From Sphingomonas sp. (GTDB taxonomy: Bacteria; Pseudomonadota; Alphaproteobacteria; Sphingomonadales; Sphingomonadaceae), in NCBI GenBank assembly GCA_003248865.1, contig QFPK01000002.1, positions 62,001 to 126,000 of the forward strand: a DNA stretch of 64,000 nt. Reading direction: 5' to 3'. Below the pieces are notes generated by a model. The model was not told where the DNA came from and did not search any database. It was given only the letters and a program-made list of their open reading frames with translations. Position numbers and translations under genes: made by a program. This document shows, one piece after another, positions 41,707 to 51,176 of the stretch (position 1 is its first letter; each line of letters opens with the position of its first letter).

Positions 41707-42777
41707 ATGGCGAATCTGGTCGAGACGATATTGTCGAGCCTGCCGGCGAATACGGGGGACGCATTGGGGGCGGCACTGGGCGACAGCCCGGACGCCAGCT
41801 TCAAGGGACTTTCGGCCATCCTGCCTCTGCTGCTCAGCAGCTTCGCCGGAAAGGCCGCTTCGGGCGGCGATCTGTCGGGCCTGCTGTCGACTGTGACCGG
41901 CGCGCTCGGCGGCGGCAATCCGCTCGACAATCCGGCCGCGCTGCTCTCCGGCCTGTCCGGCGGCACCAGCACCGGCGGAATCGCATCGCAGCTGCTCGGC
42001 GCCAGCCTCGGCCCGGTGTCCTCCACCATCGCAAGCCTGTTCGGGCTGAAGCCGGCCACGGTGTCCTCCCTGCTGTCGCTGGCGGGGCCTCTGCTGGCAG
42101 GCGGCATCGGCAAGGTGCTTGGGGCGACGCCCACGGTCGCCTCGCTGCGCAACCTGCTCGTCTCGGAAAAGGACAGCTATGAACAGGCGCTGCCCGCACC
42201 GCTGCGCAGCCTGATCAGCCCGATCCCCACGGCTGCCCCGGCCGCGGTTCCGGTGGAAGCCGCAGCCGCCGGTTCGGGCTGGTGGAAGTGGCTGATCGTC
42301 GGCCTCGCGATCCTGGGCCTGCTGTGGTGGCTGTTCGGCCGTGGCCACAAGGAAGAAGTGCCGGCAGCGCCGGTGGAACCGGCCGTCGTGGAAACCACGC
42401 CCGTCGAACCGGCCCCGGTTCCGACCGGCGCGGGCGTCGTGTCCGAAGAGCGGGCCGGTGTTCCGGTGCTCGTGGTGTTCTTCGATGTCGGCAAGAGCGA
42501 CGTCACCAACGATCTCGCCCCGGCTTCGTCGGCGGTGAAGAGCTATCTGGACAGCCATCCGGACGCCAAGCTGTCGGTCTCGGGCTATAACGACCCGACC
42601 GGCGACGCGGCTGCCAACGCGGCGCTCTCCAAGACCCGCGCCGAGCAGGTGAAGGCGGCTCTGGTCGCCGCGGGCTTCGGGGCGGACCGTATCGACCTCG
42701 ACAAGCCGGCCGCAACCACCGACACCACCGACACCTATGCGGCGGCCCGTCGGGTGGAAGTGACCGTGAAGGAATAA
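41707..42777 (+). CDS. DUF937-TM-OmpA family protein
   Basis: A 356-aa protein with three parts. Residues about 1-150 are a YidB/DUF937-like helical domain built of Ala/Gly/Leu/Ser-rich stretches (LLSGLSGGTSTGGIASQLLG, SSLLSLAGPLLAGGIGKVLG). Residues 193-212 form one transmembrane helix (WWKWLIVGLAILGLLWWLFG), followed by a Pro/Glu/Val linker. Residues about 250-356 are an OmpA-like peptidoglycan-binding domain (VLVVFFDVGKSDVTNDLAP, LSKTRAEQVKAALVAAGF). The topology places the N-domain in the cytoplasm and OmpA in the periplasm. ATG 41707 follows AGGAGC. The function is unknown. Confidence 0.85.
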   Translation: MANLVETILSSLPANTGDALGAALGDSPDASFKGLSAILPLLLSSFAGKAASGGDLSGLLSTVTGALGGGNPLDNPAALLSGLSGGTSTGGIASQLLGASLGPVSSTIASLFGLKPATVSSLLSLAGPLLAGGIGKVLGATPTVASLRNLLVSEKDSYEQALPAPLRSLISPIPTAAPAAVPVEAAAAGSGWWKWLIVGLAILGLLWWLFGRGHKEEVPAAPVEPAVVETTPVEPAPVPTGAGVVSEERAGVPVLVVFFDVGKSDVTNDLAPASSAVKSYLDSHPDAKLSVSGYNDPTGDAAANAALSKTRAEQVKAALVAAGFGADRIDLDKPAATTDTTDTYAAARRVEVTVKE

Positions 42778-42811
42778 TCCCGCCCCGAACTGAGGGGTGC
42801 GATTGAGAGAG

Positions 42812-42841
42812 GGGCCGGAAGCACGCTTCCGGCCCTTTTTT
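42812..42841 (+). terminator. Intrinsic terminator
   Basis: Perfect 10-bp stem GGGCCGGAAG (42812-42821) / CTTCCGGCCC (42826-42835), loop CACG, then T6. Textbook rho-independent terminator 34 bp after the DUF937-OmpA gene stop. Confidence 0.95.
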
Positions 42842-42955
42842 CGTTTTTCTGACAGATTTGCCAAAAATCTTTTGTAATCGTGCCGATCTTTTGAAGCACT
42901 TTCGGCCCTTCGCGCCATAGCATGTCGATCCATCGGCATCTGGCAGGGGGCGACC

Positions 42956-44566
42956 ATGAAGGTGGGATTCGGCAAGTTCGCGGCAGTGTTGCTTGGCGTG
43001 ATGACGCTTCAGCAGGCCCCGCTCGCCGCGCAGGAAACGGCGCGCGCGGCGAACGGCTTCGACGGGCTGGCGGCGGGCCCGTACCGGCGGCTGGTGATCC
43101 TGAACGCGATGGTCATCCCGGGCCATGGCGGCCCGGCGGCCGGGCCGTTCGACATCGTGATCGAGGGCAACCGCATCACCTCAATGACCCCGTTCGATCC
43201 GGTGACGGTGGGGCGGCGTGGCGCCACGGTCCGGCCGACAGGAGACCGGGTGATCGACGCCAGTGGTAAATATGTCATGCCGGGCATGATCGATCTGCAC
43301 ATGCACATCCGGGGCGATCCGCTTCCGCTCGCCTATAATTATTATCTGAAGCTGGCCCATGGCGTGACCACGCAGGTGCCCGCCCCCGATCGCGGGCTGG
43401 CGAACGCCATGGCAGAGGCCGGGCGCTCCGCCCGCAACGAGATTCTCGCCCCGCGCATGTACCCGATCTGGTCGTGGGACAAACTGGAAGGTTACACCCG
43501 CGAACAGCTGGAGGACCCGAAGCAGGCCGCACGTATCGCGAAGGAGATTGTCGCGAAGGGCGCGCATGTGATCTCGGTGGGTAATCTCGGCTGGAACGCA
43601 GAGCTGTTCGGCGCGGTGTGCAAGGCCGTCACCGAAGCCGGCGGCATCACCACGGTTCCCCTGCCGCCTTCCACCATGCCGGTGGTGAATGCGCTGAAGG
43701 CTGCGAAGCTGGGCGTCACCATGATCGAGCATCATTATGGCTATGCCGAGTCCGCGCTGGACCGCACCGTTCAGGATTTCCCGCGCGACTATAATTACGA
43801 CGATGAAAGCGACCGCTTCCGCCACGCGGGCGTGGTGTGGACGGAAGCCAATCGCGAACCCGCGCGCACCCGGCTGCTGGGGGATGTGGCGAAGGAACTG
43901 GCGGAATCGGGCGTCACCATGCTGCCCACGCGCGTGGTCTATGAAGCCAATCGCGATATTCTGCGCGCGCAGGGCCTGCCCTGGCACGGCAAATACACCC
44001 ACAAGATTCTCTGGGATCTGTTCCTGCCCAACCCCAGCCTGCACGGCGGCTATTTCTGGGACTGGACGTCTGACGATCAGGCCGCCTGGACCGACGCCTA
44101 TCGCCTGTGGGGCGACCTGATCTATGCCTTCAACAAGGAAGGAGGCCGTGTCGCCTATGGCACCGACGACAGCTATATCTGGGCCACGCCGGGCTTCTCA
44201 AACATCCGGGAACTGGAGCTGTCGCGCGAATCCGGCCTGCACAATTACGAGGTGCTGAAGGCCGCGACCCACAACAGCGCGCTCACGCTGCGTCAGCCAA
44301 AGCTGGGGCTGGTGCGGCCCGGCTATCTCGCCGATCTGCTGATCGTGGACGGCAACCCCGCCTACAACCTGCAATTCATGTACAGTTTCGGCGCTCTCAC
44401 GCTGGATGGGCAGGGGGAGATGATCCGCACCAAGGGCATCCTCCACACCATCAAGGACGGAATCGTCATCGAAAATGCCAGGCTGATGGACGAAGTGGCG
44501 AAAATGGTAGCGGAAAGCCGCCGGAACTCGGCTCCCGATGCCGTGACAGCGCCGTTCCTGCCCTGA
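42956..44566 (+). CDS. Exported amidohydrolase-superfamily enzyme
   Basis: A 536-aa metal-dependent hydrolase with a signal peptide (about residues 1-26). The composite N/C beta-sandwich is split by a TIM barrel. The metal motif is MPGMIDLHMHIRG (about 105-117), later ligands lie in MIEHHYGYAES and the Asp in YGTDDSYIW, and the C-terminal LRQPKLGLVRPGYLADLLIVDGNP is the usual return strand. The substrate is unknown; exported members act on dipeptides or cyclic amides. It stands alone between the terminator at 42812 and the RND operon. Confidence 0.87.
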   Translation: MKVGFGKFAAVLLGVMTLQQAPLAAQETARAANGFDGLAAGPYRRLVILNAMVIPGHGGPAAGPFDIVIEGNRITSMTPFDPVTVGRRGATVRPTGDRVIDASGKYVMPGMIDLHMHIRGDPLPLAYNYYLKLAHGVTTQVPAPDRGLANAMAEAGRSARNEILAPRMYPIWSWDKLEGYTREQLEDPKQAARIAKEIVAKGAHVISVGNLGWNAELFGAVCKAVTEAGGITTVPLPPSTMPVVNALKAAKLGVTMIEHHYGYAESALDRTVQDFPRDYNYDDESDRFRHAGVVWTEANREPARTRLLGDVAKELAESGVTMLPTRVVYEANRDILRAQGLPWHGKYTHKILWDLFLPNPSLHGGYFWDWTSDDQAAWTDAYRLWGDLIYAFNKEGGRVAYGTDDSYIWATPGFSNIRELELSRESGLHNYEVLKAATHNSALTLRQPKLGLVRPGYLADLLIVDGNPAYNLQFMYSFGALTLDGQGEMIRTKGILHTIKDGIVIENARLMDEVAKMVAESRRNSAPDAVTAPFLP

Positions 44567-44623
44567 TGGCCGGGGCTGCCAAAACAGTGGCCGCAGCGGT
44601 CAGCCGCCGCCAATGATGAATAA

Positions 44624-44669
44624 TTTGCACTGCTTTTATGCATATTATGTTGTTTTGCAGTGCAGCAAA
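44624..44669 (+). promoter_or_regulatory. AT-rich promoter with inverted repeats upstream of the RND operon
   Basis: A palindromic motif GCACTGC (44627-44633) and GCAGTGC (44657-44663) flanks the AT-rich segment TTTTATGCATATTATGTTG. The right copy is also a local inverted repeat TTTGC (44654-44658) / GCAAA (44665-44669). The layout fits a dimeric repressor site over the promoter. The regulator is not encoded nearby. Confidence 0.5.
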
Positions 44670-44705
44670 TGCGGGCATGGTCTTAACGGGGGCTAGGAGT
44701 CGCGC

Positions 44706-47700
44706 ATGATCGGAATCGTCAAGGTCGCCCTCAGTCGACCCCTCACCTTCGTGGTGATGGCGATCCTGATTGCGGCGCTTGGCCTGATCGCCGCGATCCG
44801 CACCCCGGTGGACATGTTCCCGGCCATCCGCATCCCGGTGATCGCGGTCGCATGGCAATATGCCGGCCTCTCCCCCGAGGAGATGAGCACACGGATCATT
44901 GCCCAGCACGAACGCGGGCTGACTACGACCGTTAACGATATCGAGCATATCGAAAGCCAGTCGCTGCAAGGCATCGGTATCATCAAGGTCTATTTCCAGC
45001 CCGGCACAGACATCCGAACCGCGACCGCACAGGTCACCTCCATCTCGCAGAGCATCCTGCGCCAGATGCCGCCCGGCGTGAATCCGCCGCTGATCCTGAA
45101 CTATGATGCGTCCACCGTGCCGATCCTGCAGCTGGCGCTGTCTGGCAAAGGGCTGACGGAACAGCAGCTGTTCGATATCGGTCAGAATGGGATCAGGCCG
45201 CAGCTCGTGTCGGTGCCCGGCCTCTCCACGCCTTTCCCGTCGGGCGGGCGGCAGCGGCAGGTGCAGATCGATCTCGATCCCGTCGCGCTGCAGGCGCGCG
45301 GACTGTCCGCACAGGATGTGGGCGCCGCGATTGCTGCCCAGAACCAGATCAACCCGGCCGGCTTCTTCAAGTCCGGCCCGCTGCAGTACAATGTCCGCCT
45401 CAACAACGCGCCCCGTTCCATCGACGGGCTGAATGACATCCCGATCCGGGTAGTGAACGGCGCCACCATCTACATGCGCGACGTCGCCTATGTGCGGGAC
45501 GGCTCGTCGCCGCAGACCAACGTCGTGCATGTGGAGGGAACTCGTTCGGCCTTGCTGACGATCTACAAGAATGGTGCGGTTTCCACACTGGCGATTATCG
45601 ACGGCGTGAAGAAGGCGCTGCCGGGCATTTCGGCTGAATTGCCTGATGGCCTAAGGATCCTGCCGGTGGGCGATCAGTCCATGTTCGTGGAAGGGGCTGT
45701 GGAGGGCGTCGTCGTGGAAGGCGCCATCGCGGCGCTGCTCACCTCTGCGATGATCCTCCTGTTCCTCGGGTCGTGGCGCTCCACCCTCATCATCGCGCTG
45801 TCGATCCCGCTTTCCATCCTGTCGGCCATCGCGCTGCTGTCGGCCACGGGCCAGACGCTGAACGTGATGACGTTGGGCGGGCTGGCACTCGCCGTCGGAA
45901 TCCTCGTCGACGATGCCACCGTCACCATCGAGAACATCAACTGGCACCTGGAGCAGGGCAAGCCGGTCGAGACCGCGATCCTGGACGGCGCCGCCCAGAT
46001 CGTGACTCCAGCCTTTGTGTCGCTGCTGTGCATCTGCATTGTGTTCGTGCCGATGTTCTTCCTGCCGGGTGTGTCGGGCTTCCTGTTCGTGCCGATGGCG
46101 CTGGCGGTCGTCTATGCGATGATCTCGTCGTTCATCCTCTCGCGCACGCTGGTGCCGACGATGGCGAATTATCTGCTGACCCCGCATGATCCCGGCATGG
46201 AACATGCCGCCCCCGGCACCCGCCTCGGCCGCTTCCAGCAATCGTTCGAACGCCAGTTCATCCGTCTGCGCGCCGGCTATCTCGCATTGCTCGACTGGGC
46301 GATGGAGTCGCGCAAGCCCTTCATCGCCGGCTTCCTGGCGATCATGCTCGGTTCGCTGCTTCTCACGCCCTTCCTCGGCCGCAACTTCTTCCCGTCAGTC
46401 GATTCCGGGCAGATGCTGATCCATGTGCGCGTGCCGGTGGGCACCCGCATCGAGGAATCCGCTGCCAGTTTCGATCGCATCGGCAAGGCCGTCCGCGAAA
46501 TCGTGCCGCCTGAAGAGCTGGGCTCCATTATCAACAACATCGGCCTGCCTACCAGCGCGCTCAACACCGCCTATGCCAACACCGGCAGCATCGGCCCGCA
46601 GGACGGGGACATATTGATCACGCTGGCCAAGGGGCATGCCGCGACGGCCACGCATGTCGACAGGCTGCGGCGTGAACTGCCCGCCCGTTTCCCGGGCGTC
46701 AGCTTCGCCTTCCTGCCCGCCGACATGACCAGCCAGATCCTGAACTTCGGTGCGCCGGCGCCCATCGATATCAGGGTCTCCGGCAACAATGTGTCGGCCA
46801 CCCGCACCTATGCCGAAAAGTTGCGCCGCAAAGTGCAGCTAATTCCGGGTATCGCCGATGTCCGCATCCAGCAGCCCGGCCACGCGCCGCAGTTCGATGT
46901 GGATGTGGATCGTTCCCGCATTGGGCAGTACGGGCTGACAGAGCGCGACGTCACCACCAGCCTGGGCGGCACGTTGGCTGGAACCGCGCAGTCCGCACCG
47001 GTGTTCTTCATCAACCCGCAGAACGGGGTCTCCTACCCCGTCGTGGCGCAGACACCCGAACATATGGTCGATACGGTCAGTGCGCTGGAAAATGTGCCGG
47101 TGTCGGCCGCAGGCGTGCCGTCACAAGTGTTGGGCGGTGTCGCGGAGGCCAGCCGGTCCAACACGGTGCCGGTGGTGTCGCGCTATGCCCTGAAGCCGGT
47201 CATCAACATCTTCGCCACCACCGACAAGCGCGACCTGGGCGCTGTCGCGGGCGATGTGCAGAAGGCGATCGACGAACTGCATGCCGAACTGCCGGACGGT
47301 GTCACCGTCACCATCGGCGGCCAGTACCAGACGATGCAGACCGCCTTCATCGGCCTCGGTCTCGGCATCGCGGCGGCGGTGATCCTGATCTACCTGCTGA
47401 TCGTGGTGAACTTCCAGAGCTGGCTCGATCCGTTCGTGATCATCTCCGCGCTTCCGGCGGCGCTGGCCGGTATCGTGTGGATGCTGTTCATCACCGGCAC
47501 CACCTTGTCTGTTCCCGCGCTCACCGGCGCCATCATGTGCATGGGGGTGGCCACCGCCAACTCCATCCTTGTCGTCAGCTTCGCCCGCGAACGGCTGGCG
47601 CTGCACGGAAACGCAGCCCGCGCGGCGATGGAATCCGCGCACACCCGCTTCCGCCCGGTGCTGATGACGGCGCTGGCCATGATGCTGGGCATGCTCCCGA

Positions 47701-47879
47701 TGGCGCTTGGCCTGGGCGAAGGCGGGGAGCAGAATGCCCCGCTGGGCCGCGCTGTGATTGGCGGCCTGCTGTTCGCGACCGTCGCTACCCTGTTCTTCGT
47801 TCCCACCCTGTTCAGCATCGTCCATGGCCGCCGCAAGGCCGGCGATGCTCCAGCCCCGCGCGAGCCTGCCCATGTCTGA
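44706..47879 (+). CDS. RND efflux pump inner-membrane permease
   Basis: A 1057-aa AcrB/MdtC-type proton-driven exporter with twelve helices and two large periplasmic loops. Recognisable segments: FPAIRIPVIAVAWQYAGLSPEEM in the first porter loop, the TM4 block LGGLALAVGILVDDATVTIENI with paired Asp for proton relay, the mid-protein GRNFFPSVDSGQMLIHVRVPVGTR, and the TM10-12 region ending LGEGGEQNAPLGRAVIGGLL. It is the first gene of a permease-adaptor-channel operon, an order reversed from acrAB. Its last 8 bp overlap the adaptor gene. Confidence 0.95.
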   Translation: MIGIVKVALSRPLTFVVMAILIAALGLIAAIRTPVDMFPAIRIPVIAVAWQYAGLSPEEMSTRIIAQHERGLTTTVNDIEHIESQSLQGIGIIKVYFQPGTDIRTATAQVTSISQSILRQMPPGVNPPLILNYDASTVPILQLALSGKGLTEQQLFDIGQNGIRPQLVSVPGLSTPFPSGGRQRQVQIDLDPVALQARGLSAQDVGAAIAAQNQINPAGFFKSGPLQYNVRLNNAPRSIDGLNDIPIRVVNGATIYMRDVAYVRDGSSPQTNVVHVEGTRSALLTIYKNGAVSTLAIIDGVKKALPGISAELPDGLRILPVGDQSMFVEGAVEGVVVEGAIAALLTSAMILLFLGSWRSTLIIALSIPLSILSAIALLSATGQTLNVMTLGGLALAVGILVDDATVTIENINWHLEQGKPVETAILDGAAQIVTPAFVSLLCICIVFVPMFFLPGVSGFLFVPMALAVVYAMISSFILSRTLVPTMANYLLTPHDPGMEHAAPGTRLGRFQQSFERQFIRLRAGYLALLDWAMESRKPFIAGFLAIMLGSLLLTPFLGRNFFPSVDSGQMLIHVRVPVGTRIEESAASFDRIGKAVREIVPPEELGSIINNIGLPTSALNTAYANTGSIGPQDGDILITLAKGHAATATHVDRLRRELPARFPGVSFAFLPADMTSQILNFGAPAPIDIRVSGNNVSATRTYAEKLRRKVQLIPGIADVRIQQPGHAPQFDVDVDRSRIGQYGLTERDVTTSLGGTLAGTAQSAPVFFINPQNGVSYPVVAQTPEHMVDTVSALENVPVSAAGVPSQVLGGVAEASRSNTVPVVSRYALKPVINIFATTDKRDLGAVAGDVQKAIDELHAELPDGVTVTIGGQYQTMQTAFIGLGLGIAAAVILIYLLIVVNFQSWLDPFVIISALPAALAGIVWMLFITGTTLSVPALTGAIMCMGVATANSILVVSFARERLALHGNAARAAMESAHTRFRPVLMTALAMMLGMLPMALGLGEGGEQNAPLGRAVIGGLLFATVATLFFVPTLFSIVHGRRKAGDAPAPREPAHV

Positions 47880-49056
47880 ACCCGACGATCATCTCCACAC
47901 TCCCTCCATCGATAAAGAAGGGCGGCGGCGGCTGAAGCGCATCGGGCTGCTGTTGCTGGGAGGCGCGCTGGCAATCGCGGTGATCGGGGTTGTTTTGCGC
48001 GCCAGCCATGGCTCGGAGCTTCAGGCCCGTGCTGCAGAGGCTTCGATTCCAACGGTGTCGACTGTCTCTCCGCAAGCTGCGGACAAGGGCAATGCGCTGG
48101 TGCTGCCCGGCAGCCTGGAGGCCTATAACAGCGCCGCCATCTATGCCCGCACCAACGGCTATGTGCGCAACTGGCAGGCCGATATCGGCGATCATGTCCG
48201 CTCCGGCCAGCTGCTCGCCACGCTGGACGCGCCGGAGGTCCTGCAACAGCTGGCGCAGGCCCGCGCCGACTATCGCACCGCGCTCGCCAACAAACAGCTT
48301 GCGCAGACCAGCGCCCAGCGCTGGCAGGCGATGCTGGCGCGCGATGCCGTCTCCCGGCAGGAGGTCGACGAGCGCAACGGCGATTTCGCGGCGCGCTCCG
48401 CCGTGGCTGATGCGGCGCTGGCGAATGTGCGGCGGCTGGAAGCGCTTGCGGCCTTCACCCATATCACCGCGCCCTTCAGCGGCATCGTCACCAGCCGTTC
48501 GGCGCAGCTGGGCGCACTGGTGGTGGCGGGCAATGCAGCTGCGCAGCCCCTGTTCACCGTGTCCGACACGCACCGCATGCGCATCTATGTCCGGGTGCCG
48601 CAGGCCTCCGCCATGCTGGTGCAGCCGGGCACAAGCGCCACCATGACGCTGCCCGAACATCCCGGCCGCAGCTTCCCCGCCACCGTCACCCGCAGCGCCC
48701 GGGCGGTGGATTCCCGCTCCGGCGCGGTGCTCGTCCAGCTGGAGGCGCCGAACCCGGAAGGGCTGCTGATGCCGGGGTCCTACGCCCAGGTCAGCTTCGA
48801 GACCGAGGCCGTGCCGGGCAGCTACCGCCTGCCGGGCAGCGCGGTGCTGATCACAGACGACGGCCCGGCCGTCGCCATCGTCGACCAGCGCGGCATCGTC
48901 GCCATCAAGCCGATCGCCATCGTTCGCGACGAAGGCCGCGAAGTGCTGGTCTCCACCGGTCTGTCCCCGGCCGACCGGGTGATCGACAGCCCGCCGGATT
49001 CGATCCAGGCGAAGGACCATGTGCGGGTGCTGGCGCCGACCGCGAAGGCGGGCTGA
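47872..49056 (+). CDS. RND efflux periplasmic adaptor (membrane fusion protein)
   Basis: A 394-aa adaptor linking the permease to the outer-membrane channel. One N-terminal helix (IGLLLLGGALAIAVIGVVL), then lipoyl half-motifs AAIYARTNGYVRNWQADIGDHVRSG and FTHITAPFSGIVTSRSAQLGALV around a helical hairpin, then beta-barrel and membrane-proximal domains. ATG 47872 overlaps the permease stop by 8 bp; translational coupling is likely. No lipobox is present. Confidence 0.93.
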   Translation: MSEPDDHLHTPSIDKEGRRRLKRIGLLLLGGALAIAVIGVVLRASHGSELQARAAEASIPTVSTVSPQAADKGNALVLPGSLEAYNSAAIYARTNGYVRNWQADIGDHVRSGQLLATLDAPEVLQQLAQARADYRTALANKQLAQTSAQRWQAMLARDAVSRQEVDERNGDFAARSAVADAALANVRRLEALAAFTHITAPFSGIVTSRSAQLGALVVAGNAAAQPLFTVSDTHRMRIYVRVPQASAMLVQPGTSATMTLPEHPGRSFPATVTRSARAVDSRSGAVLVQLEAPNPEGLLMPGSYAQVSFETEAVPGSYRLPGSAVLITDDGPAVAIVDQRGIVAIKPIAIVRDEGREVLVSTGLSPADRVIDSPPDSIQAKDHVRVLAPTAKAG

Positions 49057-49060
49057 GCGG

Positions 49061-50479
49061 ATGCGCTTCTTTAAGCCAGCGCGGATGCGCCGCCTGACGC
49101 CCGCCTTGCTGCTGTCGTTTGCGGCCTGCGCGACCGTGCCGGACGCGGGTCCGCCCCAGTTCGCCGTTCCCGCCACCTTCAAGGAACAGGCAGGCGAATC
49201 TGAAGGCTGGGTGGCCGCCGCTCCGCTGGACGGCGCCGACCGTGGCGCCTGGTGGCAGGGCTTCGGCGATCCGGTGCTCGACGATCTCATCGCCCGCGCC
49301 CGGCAGCAGAGCCCCACGCTCGCCGCCGCGCTCGCCCGCCATGATGCGGCGCTGGCGGCAGCCCGGATCGACCGCGCAGACCTTCTCCCGCAGATCTCGG
49401 TCGGCGCCGATGTCGCCCGGCAGCGGGTGTCCGCGGGCCGCCCGCTCGCCAGCAGCGGCGCGCAGACCTACAGCGTCGCGTCGGTCGGTGGCTCGCTCAG
49501 CTACGAGCTCGACCTGTGGGGGCGCATCCGCAACAGCGTGCAAGCCGCTAACGCCGATGCAGCGGCCAGTGAGGCGGACTATCAGTCCGCCCGCCTCAGC
49601 CTCGATGCCGCTGTCGCGGACGCCTATGTCCGGCTGCGCGGGCTGGACGCCCAGGCGGACCTGCTGCGCCAGCGGGTCACGGCCTTCGAAAAGGCCTATG
49701 ATCTCACCCGCACCCGCCATGACGGCGGCATCGCGTCGGGCATCGATGTGAACCGCGCCAACAGCCTGCTGGCCAACGCCCGGGCCGAAAGTTCCGGCAT
49801 CGCCAGCCGTCGCGCCGCCGCCGAGCATGAGCTGGCCGCGCTGGTGGGCGCACTCGCCTCCGATTTCAGCGTGGCGCCCGTCGCCAGCCTGCCGACCGCC
49901 GCCGCCATCCGCCGCAGCGTGCCGTCTGAACTGCTGCAACGCCGCCCGGACATTGCGGCGGCTGAACGGCGGGTGCAGGCCGCCAATTCCCGCATCGGCG
50001 TCGCCAAGGCAGCCTGGTTCCCCTCGCTCACCCTGGGCGCGGGCGGCGGTTTCGAAACCACGTCGGGCGCGCTGCTCTCGGCCCCCAACGGCTTCTGGGC
50101 GCTCGGCCCGCTGGCCGCGACGCTTGCCGTCTTCGACGGCGGCGCCCGCTCCGCCCGGGTGCGCATGGCCCGCGCGGACCATGACGAGGCCGCGTCCGAT
50201 TACCGCGAGACGGTGCTCACCGCCTTCCGAGAGGTGGAGGATTCGCTGGCCGCGCTGCACTATCTGCGCGACCAGTCGAAAGACCAGCAGGAAGCCGCCG
50301 CCGCCGCCAACCGCACCAGCGATCTTGCCATGCAACGCTACCGCGACGGCGCCTCGGACTATCTGGAAGTGGTGACCGCACAGGCCGACGCCCTGTCCGC
50401 CGACCGCGCCGTGCTCGACTTGAAAACGCAGCAGGCCCGGGCCTCCATCGCCCTCGTCAGGGCCGTCGGCGGGGGCTGA
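49061..50479 (+). CDS. RND efflux outer-membrane channel (OprM/NodT-type lipoprotein)
   Basis: A 472-aa TolC-like channel. The signal ends in a lipobox LSFAAC (Cys about 23). The two structural repeats are visible as WWQGFGDPVLDDLIARARQQSPTL and, later, LLQRRPDIAAAERRVQAANSRIGVAKAAWFPSLTL. It follows the adaptor by 4 bp, so this completes the tripartite pump. The exported substrate cannot be read from sequence. Confidence 0.93.
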   Translation: MRFFKPARMRRLTPALLLSFAACATVPDAGPPQFAVPATFKEQAGESEGWVAAAPLDGADRGAWWQGFGDPVLDDLIARARQQSPTLAAALARHDAALAAARIDRADLLPQISVGADVARQRVSAGRPLASSGAQTYSVASVGGSLSYELDLWGRIRNSVQAANADAAASEADYQSARLSLDAAVADAYVRLRGLDAQADLLRQRVTAFEKAYDLTRTRHDGGIASGIDVNRANSLLANARAESSGIASRRAAAEHELAALVGALASDFSVAPVASLPTAAAIRRSVPSELLQRRPDIAAAERRVQAANSRIGVAKAAWFPSLTLGAGGGFETTSGALLSAPNGFWALGPLAATLAVFDGGARSARVRMARADHDEAASDYRETVLTAFREVEDSLAALHYLRDQSKDQQEAAAAANRTSDLAMQRYRDGASDYLEVVTAQADALSADRAVLDLKTQQARASIALVRAVGGG

Positions 50480-50527
50480 CGCAACAGAAGGCTTGCGCCG
50501 TCTCCGCGCCCATGGTGGAAGCCCTTC

Positions 50528-51130
50528 ATGCCGATCCACCAACTGTTCCCCACCCCGGTCTATCAGGGCGACATCGCCGATCCCGAGTTGATCGCCGATC
50601 TCGCCCACAGCACGCGCATGCTGGCGACGGACGACAGGGCAGGGCGGCGCTGGTGCCGGGAGAATAGCTATCCGGGCTACACAAGCTACGCCTCCCTGGA
50701 CGACCTGCCGTCGCGCGATCCGGCCTTCCAGCAGCTGGCGAAGCGGCTGATGCCCCATGTCCGCGCCTTTGCGGAGGCCGCGCATATGGATCTGGGCGGC
50801 CGTAAGCCCCGGCTGGACAGCCTGTGGGTGAACATCCTGAAACCGGGGGGCGGCCATACGGGCCATATCCATCCGCACAGCATCATCTCCGGCACGGTCT
50901 ATGTGGAAGTGCCCGACGGCGCCGGCGCGCTGAAGCTGGAGGATCCGCGCCTGCCGCTGCTGATGGCGGCGCCCGGCCGCACCCCGGATGCCCCGCGCGA
51001 AACCGGGCCCTTCGTCTATCTCCAGCCCGCGCCAGGCACCGTGCTGCTCTGGGAAAGCTGGCTTCGCCACGAAGTTCCGCAGGGCCGCGCAAAGGCGGAC
51101 CGCATCAGCGTCAGCTTCAACTATGCATGA
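50528..51130 (+). CDS. 2OG-Fe(II) oxygenase family protein (TIGR02466-like)
   Basis: A 200-aa predicted 2-oxoglutarate/Fe(II) dioxygenase. It begins with the family signature HQLFPTPVYQGDI and has DSLWVNILKPGGGHTGHIHPHSIISGTVYV, which carries the likely iron His residues, and WLRHEVPQGRAKADRISVSFNY with the C-terminal His and the Arg for 2-oxoglutarate. The substrate is unknown. It lies 48 bp after the efflux operon on the same strand and may be read through from it. Confidence 0.82.
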   Translation: MPIHQLFPTPVYQGDIADPELIADLAHSTRMLATDDRAGRRWCRENSYPGYTSYASLDDLPSRDPAFQQLAKRLMPHVRAFAEAAHMDLGGRKPRLDSLWVNILKPGGGHTGHIHPHSIISGTVYVEVPDGAGALKLEDPRLPLLMAAPGRTPDAPRETGPFVYLQPAPGTVLLWESWLRHEVPQGRAKADRISVSFNYA

Positions 51131-51176
51131 TAAGCAGATGCTTGAGGCGGCCGGGCGGCTGGATTAGACAGGCTTT

